Source: Owenia fusiformis
Taxonomy: Eukaryota > Annelida > Polychaeta > Sabellida > Oweniidae
Length of the DNA stretch: 64,000 nucleotides
Direction: 5' to 3'
Assembly: GCA_903813345.2 (NCBI GenBank)
Contig: CAIIXF020000011.1
Coordinates: forward strand, 22,179,754-22,243,753
Below the pieces are notes generated by a model. It had not been told where the DNA came from, searched no databases, and saw only the letters and a list, made by a program, of their open reading frames with translations. Below, piece by piece: positions 50,060-60,700 of the stretch. Every line of letters starts with the position of its first letter. Within the stretch, counting starts at the first letter, position 1. Both the position numbers and the translations under genes were made by a program.

Positions 50060-51149
50060 CATTTCATTGACTGATTATTAGCGGACACAAAATGACACTG
50101 ACCTCAATTTAGAGCCCTCTGTTAAGTTATTTTTCACAGTCATTATCATGTTGTCCTTAAGAATTAAACAGATTTATCTTACCTCTATATTCTGATATTT
50201 TACATGTATAACATAGAAAGTAATTTGATTTTTGACTGAATCACAGGTTTTTCACTACCCACAACAAAACATTGATTTCATCTGTATACAGGCCCTAGCG
50301 ATTCAGCGCCAATCCCCTGGCCAAAACATATTTTCAAAAGTATGCAGTTTTATACAATTCTGTTGATTTTGAAGTGATTTTGGCCAAAGTTGTGAAGTGA
50401 ACCCCCATTGGAATTTTTCAAAAAGTGAACCCCCTTGACAAAAGCTGACTATGGGGCTGGTGTATTAGAGACAATTATTTGACCAATCCCATCCGATCAG
50501 AGTATGTGGTCAGGAAAACACCAAATTCCATATCTGCCTATAAGTGTTATTAATTTCACACCAAACTTACTGTGAGACTGTTAAGATCATAAGAGAACCT
50601 GAACTGTGAATGTATCTGTATTAGTCAGAGAATATCATGGCGGGCAGATGGGGTCAGGGTAGATCTTCGCTCAAAGTTGAAAAGTCCTTAATTGACATAT
50701 TGTGTATTCACATTGAAAAAACACTTAAAAAGCTACAATGTATTTTTACAATCTTATTCAAATGATGTCAATCGTGATTCTCAATGTCATTTTATCTCTC
50801 ATCAGTTCGTGTCACTAGAACTGAACTCGATTACGCTGTTACCAAAATGAATCTGTTTCAGTAACTAGTTTGAAGAGTGTAGTACCAGTGCATATGTAGT
50901 GTACCATTTTCTCACAACTTACTATAATCTATATACTTTACCTGTTTATTGCAAAAATATATAAGATAGGTAATTAAGAGTAGAATGAGTAAAACTTGTC
51001 CCACTGTGCCTACCTAAATAGTACTATCAGGATTAGTCTCTACATTTAGTATTGGCATTCAAGTCCTGAGACATATTTTTTCTTCCTACATATTTTTGGT
51101 ATGCTATTCACTGTATGTGTAACACTAAAATACACCCCCAAAATGCAAT

Positions 51150-51300
51150 CTGATTTTCGACGCCGTTTTGTTGCCAAATTTCGGTGCCGTCTCGGCATCA
51201 AATGGACTGACTGACAAATTTTAGTGTTAAAATGTGTCAGTGCCGGAACGGTGCCGGAACAGCGCCAAATTTTTTTGATGCCGAAACGGCGCCGAATTAT
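51150..51300. repeat. GGCGCCG-rich inverted block
   Basis: TTTCGGTGCCGTCTCGGCAT and the inverse ATGCCGAAACGGCGCCGAAT form imperfect arms around further GTGCCGGAACGG repeats. It is unusually GC-rich for this window and probably a small mobile or palindromic element. Confidence 0.5.
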
Positions 51301-51504
51301 ATTGGATGTGTACTAACAGTTTGTTGCTTCAGTTATACTGTTCTATCATTTTATGCAGACTCTTGTCTTGAATGACTCCTCTTGATCTGTGTGTTATGAT
51401 ACAACAACTCTAAGTCATTCATTATAGGGAAGCTCCATATTTCTGAATCAAACAACATTTTCGTCGGAATCCTGAGTTATATTGTCTTTGACATGTAGAT
51501 GTCT

Positions 51505-54352
51505 TCAATACTTTTTCAGTGTTTTACGTATTAATGCCATTCTCTGAAAGAAACAAATATATAAGTTACAGAATGGTTGATGAGTTTCAGGAATTAGTAT
51601 AAGTATGGGAATTGTTTCCCTCATTTTCCAAGTTACACATTTCCTATTGTCCCTCAATCACTAGTTATTCGATCTGACCAGCTTAATTTTCATTTATATT
51701 TGATTTTTATGAACTAAATAAAATTTAAAGTTTGAATGTGGTGTTAAAAATGTCATCAAAATATGTCCTCATAAATATTTGAGAATTTCATTTAGACTGG
51801 GGTCAGCAAACAAATAACAAAAATAACAGTATCACTGGCTCATAATTTACTTTTGACTTGAGGTCTGCAACCCCTCTGCCGTGGTACATTCAAAGAGTAC
51901 ATTGTATCAATTACCTGTTTATGTGCCTCTGTTGTAGCAGCCTTCTTGTAAGGTCTCAGTTCATCGGAACCAAAGCCAGGCACCCACATGTTCCATTGGT
52001 GTTCTGCAAATATTACAAACATACACTTTAGAATGGAGCAAATTACGAGAAGACCTTGAAATGTGCCTTTATACATTTTTGTGACATTTTTTTAACTACA
52101 ATATGAATTTTCCTGTACAAAATATTTATTTTATTTTTATTTGAGAGTTGAGTTTAAGTAGTTACCTAGTTGAAGTTGTACATCTTTTGCTTCTAAGGTC
52201 TGTGATTTCCTATGTTTCGCAGCCTGGCAGGCAGATCCTACTATACTATCAATGAAGTCATCGGCAATATGAAGCAACATCTGCAAATATTCAAGTATAA
52301 ATTGAGTGAAATCTAAATTGAGTGAAAGTGGAACACTTTTGAGAGTTCCAAGACCAAATAACTTAATGTTAAATGAACCTCAATAAATTGAATGTCTCCC
52401 AAGTGAAAGACTTTGAACTTCCTGGTGTGTTCCACTTAGACAACTTTTACTGTATTCATAAAATATTCTTCCACCTTGAAAGAGAGAGATGATGGGGAGA
52501 GGAGTTAATGCAAGGAAAGCCTCGATGCAAGCCTGAAGAAGCTTCATGACTTTTACAAAAAAATGATGATCTTATACTTAGTAGCCTGCTCAAATATCAA
52601 CATGCCATGCTTTTGTGACATTAATTAGATTTTAGGTGGGGCAGGAGATAAAATTCATTTTTAAATATAGAAAAGCAAAGAAATTAAGTGGGTTGTGATA
52701 TGATATTACTTAAGGGATAAGCTTTTAGAATAAACTGGGGAAATGATGGGGTTTTAAGAGTTTGTAAAACTAGTTTAAAAAAACATAAATATTTCAACCC
52801 TCAAACACTGGGATGAATACTTTTAATGTCACTCAGGTATGTAAACAATAGTCCTTTCAGATTGTGTGAAGCTGTCTCAATTCAATAGAAATTGGAACTG
52901 CACTTACTTCTTCAACATCATCATCTAACTGTTCCATAGGATCAACCTCTTTGACAAGCTCTTGTATGCGTCTCTTATCTAACACCCCACTGGCACTTGG
53001 TGGACCTGAATATGCTTGACCCCCACGGGATGAACTTGATCCTGCTGACATCATCGCCTGTAATGGAATGATTTAATTCAGTTTCATTACAAAACATTAA
53101 ATAGGGTATATGTAATTTAAGTGTACAGAGTACTATGTTTATTTCTCAATTAAAGGCCCAGTTTGCATATTTTCAACATTTTTGGGCAAAATAAAGACTT
53201 ACATTTGAATTTCATAGTATGTCCAACGTATTGATAAGAAGTTTATCTTTCATTTGACACCAACAAAAGCTCAAACAGACCACATGAAAGCTTACAATAA
53301 ATTATCAAAAAATATTTTCGATCGGTCAAATTTTATATATCAAGTTTTTATCAATGTGATTGAAAGATGGTAAGTTGTTTGTAGTATATGATACATTCAT
53401 TTTTATAGAAGCGTCGTCATCTTTTAAATCAACAGTAATTTAAAAGATGCACTTTGTTTAACATGTGCATGCACTTTTAATGATGTCTGAACTTCAAATG
53501 CTTTTTCCCATGTGAGTTATTTCTTTCTTGGTTTAGTATTAAGCAAATCAAACTTGGTGTCATATTTGAGTGAGTGTGTGAGTAACATGTTTCAATAATT
53601 ATTTTTTATTCTAAATTAAGTATTGTGGGCCTTTAATATGTTCATTTCCTTTTTGACAAACCATAATTTTGAAATTTTTGATTCCAATGACATTTATTAC
53701 CAATTCGTAAAAACCTTGATACAGCATTATACTATACACTTATATAATAAGAATATCAGATCTTGGATACCTTATTCAAACATTTTCTGTGGTTTCTAAT
53801 TCTATTCTACTTTAATACACAGACTGAACTTTATTTTTATCCAGAAATCAATATCAAATAATTCTTTTAATATAATAAAATTATACATGTACATGTACAA
53901 TATATAATATTGACTTACTGCCTGTTGCTTGGCTTTCTGTAAGAGAATGTTAAGTGTATTCAAGTCTTCCTTCTGTTTTCCAGTATGTGGGCCTGGACCA
54001 TGCATCTACAACACAAAAAGGAAGGCTAGAGACAAGCTTAGAGTAACTTTCTTAAAAATTGGTACTATTTGACGATATTTTTTTAATTCCAATATTCTAT
54101 CTTACGTCTATTTCTAAATAAACTCCAACAGTTTTAATTATTTCATGACAATGCAATGAATTCCCAAATTTCACAGGAGATTAATAAAAGTTGTTTAAAT
54201 ATTCAACAACTACTCAAAATGATATAGAACTTTATATTCATAAAGATAAAAAAGATTTCTATGGAAGTTCTGCTTACAGCAATTTGGTTTTCGATCTTAG
54301 CAATACTCTCTTGTAGATCCCTAGGCTTAGAGGCCTTCGGTGAAGATGCCAT
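51505..54352 (-). CDS. TAF12: TFIID subunit 12 (histone-fold protein), 6 coding exons
   Basis: Nuclear subunit of TFIID and SAGA-type complexes whose H2B-like histone fold pairs with TAF4 (or ADA1). Exons on the minus strand: 54352-54278, 54005-53919, 53057-52908, 52280-52166, 52003-51915, 51543-51505. They total 555 nt (184 aa) with consistent phases. The start is MASSPKASKPRDLQES. The histone fold spans about residues 82-158, with VLDKRRIQELVKEVDPMEQL, LLHIADDFIDSIVGSACQAA and LEAKDVQLQLEHQW, then NMWVPGFGSDELRPYKKA, TTEAHKQ and the short last exon RMALIRKTLKKY. All match TAF12 closely. The N-terminal 75 residues are Ser/Gly/Gln-rich and less conserved. It lies divergent from ZMPSTE24 and convergent with BHMT. 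Confidence 0.95.
52317..52455. mobile_element. GTGGAACACC-family MITE in a TAF12 intron
   Basis: GTGGAACACTTTTGAG to CACTTAGACAACTTTTACTGT. It shares AACTTAATGTTAAATGAACC with 22590-22755. The left end is degraded. Confidence 0.55.
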
Positions 54353-56289
54353 ATTCTTTTTATTTTTCTGGCTCGTTCTGAAGCTGAATTCTATTAAGTA
54401 ACTCCTGAAAATGACATTCATAACGATAATGATGATAAAAGGACAGAAAAGGTCAGAAAACTTCTAATATACATTTTTTGAAGAGGTGAAAATCGCCTGT
54501 TGCCTGCTGCTAATGACACCCCTATAACTTATTTCAACCACCAAAATTCCGCCATCTATTGATATACACCCGGGAACATGAACATGTACATTCTTAAACC
54601 TACCGTCATCTTGAAAAGAGGTGCGACCTTTCTCGGTGAAAGTCACAGACATGAGATTGAGAGTAAATGTAGCCCAGAGTGAGACATAGTTCAATGACAT
54701 TAAACTCGATAACGGCTTTATTTACAATTCAGAATTTTCTTGGCTGTTATTAAGTTTAAAACCTCCTTACTATACTTTCCTTAGTCGCAAGTTCTGGATC
54801 TATCGAAACCAATTTTCTTGATAATACGCAACAGATACTTTACAATAACATAAAAACACATAACATCAATCGAATTCACAACATTAGTATGTTAAATGAT
54901 CATTTGTACCCGTAAAATGAGGCTTCACTTACCAATTTCTAAAATGAAATTTCTGACATTTTGTCTGTTCGTCCCCGCTAAAATTAAACTAAGCGAAACA
55001 AAATTGTTGTCATTTTTTATCGCGATTACTAGGGATAATAAAGTCAATTTGGAAGATAAAATGTTTCTTTCATTGATTTATATAGTCATGGGCTTTCAAT
55101 TAGAAGGGTATGCAACTCTGTCTAATAACATGAGACCTTTAAAATGAGCAATGCCATGCTTCCCTTTTATGGTAATATTTCAAAAAGTATTAGATAAATG
55201 TATATGTTTTAGTATTATTTTGAATAAAAATCAATTCAATCTCATGCAAGAGTAAACAAAAAAGACCAATTAGAACAAGAGGTATCAAGAGGTATGAAAT
55301 ATTTCAGGCAAAATGCTTGACATATATACAGTATCCGCCTGAAAAGTCTGAACGAAATGCATTCGTTTTTTTTTCGTCGTTCAGTTTTTTGGTGTATTGC
55401 TGATCATTTTTGAAACTTTTTCTACAGGAATATTTTTGCTGGACAGTAATCAGGTAAAATGCGTATTTGCGTGACATACTTTGTCACTCAAAAAAAACTG
55501 GGGTGACTTCAAATTTTCCAGCAAATGTGTGACAAATACGCAAATTGCGTGACAGTTGGACGGCGTGCAGTCAATATGGGATGGTGTGTATTTATTCAAA
55601 AGGCAGAGGCAAAATGACGATGAACGTTAGACATAGTTAGGACCATAAGATGTGTAAGATAAGAAACGAGGCCCCAGACTAGGTCTAACGTTGATGGACT
55701 CAACTTAGGGAAGTGAGACAACAATGATTTGATTGAATCTAGTCATATAAATCTGACCCTCGTATGATGTTATTTGTTGTTATTTTTTCTGATTTGGATA
55801 TTTATTTTTTCTTATTTTCTTGCATACTAGGGTCATACACACTCCGCGCATCTAAATTGCGGGAAATGCTTTCCTCGCCTGTCTACCCAACCAAATTCAC
55901 ACAAATGATAAATAAATTTCTTTGCTTCAACTATAAAGTATTTAATCTTACCTTAGACACGTAAAACGCTTGGTAATTGAAGAAATATAAGCATGCCGCT
56001 TGAATTTTAAAATTTTTTCATTTTGCCATGCCAAGGTCACTTCCGGGTTAAACTGAGTCTAGATGTAAAACTATATCAAACGAAATCATAAGTACTTGTT
56101 ACACGAAGATTCAGTTGAAAGGGAAGCAGTGTCGTTAAGAAGGGAAGCTATTTGGAAAAGCTATTGTTTCAAAATGAGAAAAGTAATAAGTATGAGAGAA
56201 CGGCTTTGGAATCGATCTCTGTGTAATAAATAATTACGATTCCGTTTCGTTTCATGTTTCACATTTAGACTACCGGAAACAACATTCAG

Positions 56290-56366
56290 CAACATGGCGG
56301 GCGATAATGAAAATATAATTCAATTGATTATATTTCGTCAATTATCAAGCGTTTTACATGTCTAAG
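56290..56366 (+). other. Predicted noncoding first exon of ZMPSTE24
   Basis: Begins near a YY1-type ATGGCGGGC and ends at AAG|GTAAGA. It holds a 23-codon upstream frame that stops just before the donor. Supported only by the donor and by the acceptor preceding the coding exon. Confidence 0.35.
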
Positions 56367-56593
56367 GTAAGATTTAACACTTTGATGTTGGACCTAAATA
56401 ATTACTCGATAATTTGTGTGACTTTGGTTAGTATGGTAACTATGGTTACCAAGACAGGCCAGAAAAGCGTTTACCGCAATTTGTCAGCTATAATATCTAC
56501 GACCGTATATGCTAAGAAAATGATAAAAAATAAATAGCCAAATAGGAACAAGGAATATTGAAGAACAGCATACAACGGTCGGATTTATATGAC

Positions 56594-57430
56594 TACAATC
56601 AAATTTTTTATTCTGTCAATCAGTTCATATGGTTAGAATAAGGAAAGAATGTGATGTAACCACGTGTTTACTAACTAGCTTGTTCTATGTCATCCATCGG
56701 ACTAGGTTACATCGTGGAACGCAGCCGAACAGGACGCTGAAGGCAACAGCATATCTATCTTGATCTTAGCCGAATTTTTGGAAATTTAGATCGTCCATTT
56801 TGCAAGCTCACGTGACTGACACGTGACACATGTCTGATCACGTGACTAGTTATTGTATCGATCATGTGACTTAATCACGTGTCAATGACGTGTCACCCAA
56901 TCATGTCTTCAAGGAAATCGGAAGTAAATATTTTGGAAAATGTTTTCCGAGCATTTGCTACTGATTATAGAAGGCCCAATTACGCAACGAACGAAACTGC
57001 TAAATTGTTTTCGTGCCTAACATGCGCAGTACGCAATGAAAGAAACTGCTTAATTGTATTTTTAGAGCTGTTTATTGATCTATTGATTCATAAAGACCTG
57101 TAATGATGCATTCAAATAAGACCGCCTCCTAAATGAAAACAGTACACATAAGGTGGTGAAAAAACAACGAACTAAAGTTGAAAGATCGCAACGTTCGCTA
57201 CTTTGTTCAATTCCGGAAATCTCCAAGGGGCTGCAAATGGGAAATTATTTAGATTTAGATTTTATAACCTCAGAATACTGGCTTCATTGTCGTGTTTGGC
57301 TGCGTTCCACGATGTAACCTAGTCCGATGGATGACATAGAACAAGCTAGTAAGTAGACACGTGGTTACATCACATTCTTTCCTTATTCTAACCATATGAA
57401 CTGATTGACAGAATAAAAAATTTGACTGTA
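56594..57430. mobile_element. 837 bp fold-back element with about 140 bp arms
   Basis: The left arm (about 56594-56735) and right arm (about 57291-57430) are inverted copies with only a few differences, for example around ACCACGTGT. The core holds four CACGTG boxes within 73 bp (56809-56881) and two diverged copies of TACGCAACGAACGAAACTGC. Part of the core matches the core of 35754-36584 in the same order. A 74-codon frame inside has no recognised family. Confidence 0.8.
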
Positions 57431-57719
57431 GATTGAATCATGAATATTTTGGATGAAATTCAATATGTGTCTCTATAGCGTCAAACAGTTTTACTGTTAC
57501 GTCATCTTATAAAATGGGGTACTTACCAATATGGAGATATACTATTTACTATAAAATCATGTCATGATTTTGAGAAAACGATAAAAACTCAAGATAATTT
57601 TGGAAAAATCAAAATTCGAGCAAGCTTCACTGCGCATGCTCGGGTAAATTGCATTTCCGGTTCCGGTCTGGTCACATTTAAAAAAATCAACATCATTTTG
57701 GTTTATTTACAGATTTATA

Positions 57720-60700
57720 ATGGATTTAAATGAATCTGATATATTTAATGCAGTTCTAGTGTTTCTATGGGTAATGTACGCATGGGAGACGTATCTATCA
57801 AGCCGACAGGTAAGCCTGCTTCAAAAATATAGTCTTTGGAAAAATCTCAGATTTGCAGGGATTGAAATGATTTTGATCATTAGGTCTATAAGACTAATTG
57901 ATAATATTTCTCATTGATTTTGTTTATTAGAAAATGTAGCTTACATCACCATTTATTAGCCATTAACTATATCTTTGATATTATAATGGTTTTTGATACA
58001 TATATGTTATCACGTACCAGGACTATAGTCCTGCGAACGTCTTATTCTTTTGCCTGTACGATTACAACATGGGAGAATTTTCTACGCTTCTTACACTTAA
58101 GATACCTATTTCAATAGATTCTTTGGTATTTTAGCATTCTTTTCGTGTTGAATCCACAATTGTCTGGGTTTATCGGCAGAACAAAGAAATTTTCGTTTTT
58201 GATCGCAATATTTGCGTGTAATATTCAACTTATTTCAACCGTCAAATTCTTCCATTTATATTTGGTTATCCGGGCCACTTCCGGGTCAGTCAAACGGGGA
58301 ATCCCCTTTTAAATCCAACCGCCATCTTGGAAAGTGATGGAATATCGATGAATAAGAAAAATGTTCCCATTCTGCCGATATACCCAAAGTCCCAAACAAT
58401 TGTGGATTCAACTACACGAAAAGAATGCTAAAATACCCAGAAATCTATTGAAGTAGGTATCTTAAGTGTAAGGGGCGTAGATAATTCTCTCAAGTTGTAA
58501 TCGTACAGGCAAAAGAATGCGCTCGTTACAGGACTATAGTCCTGGCACGGGATAACATATATGTAGCTAAGTCAAAGGGTATCATTGTCTCCCTTAGCCA
58601 ACAATATTGTAACGACTTAGGATAGAAATACCATTGTTTCCCTTAGCCAACAATATTGTAACGACTTAGGATAGAAATACCAGTGTACTATAGTGTTCCA
58701 AGGATCTGAGAGCTGCTGGTCAAAATGGCATTACAGACCTGTTACAATGTTATTTTCCTATACGTAGTGAAAAAATCAACTGGTCCGTATCAATAATAAA
58801 CTGGTTATGTGGACTGGCCCTTAGGGCATACACTGGTTGCTACTACAGCTCAGCTGTGGTGACTCACCTATGGTTCAGTGGCAACTTTGTTGGGGAAGAT
58901 CTTGTCAAAATATTGCACTGACTTAGGTGATTACGACATAATACTGACAATGAAATCAGTCAGCTATGATTCTGTGTATTTGTATTTCTGTGTATTCATG
59001 GGCTTTCAACGAGAAAGAATTAAATGTCAATGACATAAGTTACCATAATGATTTTCTGGCCTCTTAAGTCAGAGGTGTAACTGGGTCATATTCTAAATAT
59101 ACATCTTCAGTAGAATTAATTGAAACAATGGAATATGATATTCAGTTCTCTTAAATGTTGGTGTATTTCGGGGAATACAATACTGTACATGTAGTTTACA
59201 CCACTGAAATAATGTACAACATGATTTTAAATCTGGTGCGTTTTTCAATATTAGAGAAATCTCTACCGCACTGTGACTGAAGTGCCCCAAGAGCTGGAAA
59301 AAGTCCTAGATGCTGAGACATTTGAGAAGGCACGTCTCTACTCGTTGGATAAGAGCGTCTTTGGATTCTGGCATGGCATATGGGGACAAATTGAATCAAC
59401 AGTAAGAGATTTCAATTTAGAAATAAATGTATAATCTAAACTTAGTTTGATTTGTTTTTTTTATAATAAAATTGTCAAATTCTAAAACTTGTTAAAAAAA
59501 TACAAAGCATTTACAATTCTGGTCACTCAAGTAAGCCAAGATATTTCAGATTGATAGTTTCAAAAATGATACAGTACTTCAAATTCATTTGTATGTATAT
59601 ACTTTTCACTTCTTTTATTTCAGTTAATTCTCATCTATGGTGGTATGCCCTTCCTGTGGAGGTTTTCTGGACAAGTCCTTGAATATTTTGGATACAATAG
59701 TGAATATGAGGTACGAATCCCATTATTTGATATGCCTTGAGTGCATATTGTTCATTTATTAGTTTTTAATTAAGAAATAAGACAGAAGAGCAGATGTTAT
59801 ATCGACAAATACACCCAGTTGGGCTAGGCACAAACTTTTTCTGTACCCTGAACAACTTAAGGGTGTGAGGGGTTCGAAAGCTGAGCCTAACCATAAGGGG
59901 TGTATTTGTCGATATTACATCTGCTCTGAGGTCTATATTATGATTCGACCATAAAAACTTTTTGAATAATCATTTAATGGTCCTCCATTACTACGGCGCG
60001 CCGTTATGATGTAACACATTACTCATATTACCAGGGGTAGTGTTGATGAATATACCCCGGGTAAAATGATGACTTTGTTCACAGTTTATAGAAGGCATAG
60101 ATACGGTCATATAATACCAAATATTCACATAAGGGACATGTCTATCGGACTTATGTGAATGAATACCTAATATGGGCATTCATTTAGGAATAACACTACC
60201 ATTGTTTTAAAGATAAGTCAAAGTATGGTGTTCCTGTTGGGTGCGACACTATTCAGCACTATAACTGGGTTGCCATGGAGTCTCTATAGTACCTTTGTCA
60301 TTGAGGAGAAACATGGATTTAATAAACAGGTAAAGTAGCTTCATATAATCTTTTTTGTATTTTTTCATCTTGTTAGTGTGTACATTATAATGTGCTCATT
60401 TTTAATTGCTGGGTCAAAATATCAAGTTGGTTTCGCAAAAATATGACATATTGAATAATATTCTATTTGATAACTTGAATGTTAGAATGCATCATAATAA
60501 AAATGAGGACTGCAATTGGCGTTGTGACATCCTTTTTCAGCTTGTGATATTGCCTTAAATTTCAATTGTTTTATATTTTCAGTCTCTAGGGTTTTTCTTG
60601 AAAGACATGGTGAAGAAACTGGTTGTCTCCATGGCACTAGCATTACCCATTACTAGCCTTCTCATCTGGATCATTAAAGTTGGGGGAGACTACTTCTTTA

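Larger units (their letters stand above)
48570..51504. other. Convergent 3' region of BHMT and TAF12
   Basis: Holds the BHMT 3' UTR, with overlapping AATAAA signals at 50050-50059, and the TAF12 3' UTR on the other strand, with a possible AATAAA on the minus strand near 50944. Between them is a repeat-like stretch (50250-50460, with GTGAACCCCC repeated) and a GGCGCCG-rich inverted block (51150-51300). No further gene seen. Confidence 0.5.
54353..57719. promoter_or_regulatory. Divergent region between TAF12 and ZMPSTE24
   Basis: On the TAF12 side, minus strand, CAAGATGACG|GTAGGT near 54600 looks like a noncoding first exon ending in a donor with a YY1-like motif. On the ZMPSTE24 side, CACTTCCGGGTT (ETS, about 56038), CCGGAAAC (about 56274) and AACATGGCGGGC (YY1, about 56293) precede a strong donor TCTAAG|GTAAGA at about 56367. 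An acceptor (TTTATTTACAG, ending about 57712) then leads to the start codon exon. The fold-back element 56594-57430 lies in that presumed 5' UTR intron. Another ETS-type TTTCCGGTTCCGG lies near 57653. Confidence 0.4.

Noticed and set aside
56879-57103. 74-codon frame in the fold-back core at 56594-57430
   Set aside because: No known domain. The homologous core at 36 kb does not keep an equivalent frame on inspection, so it is probably chance.
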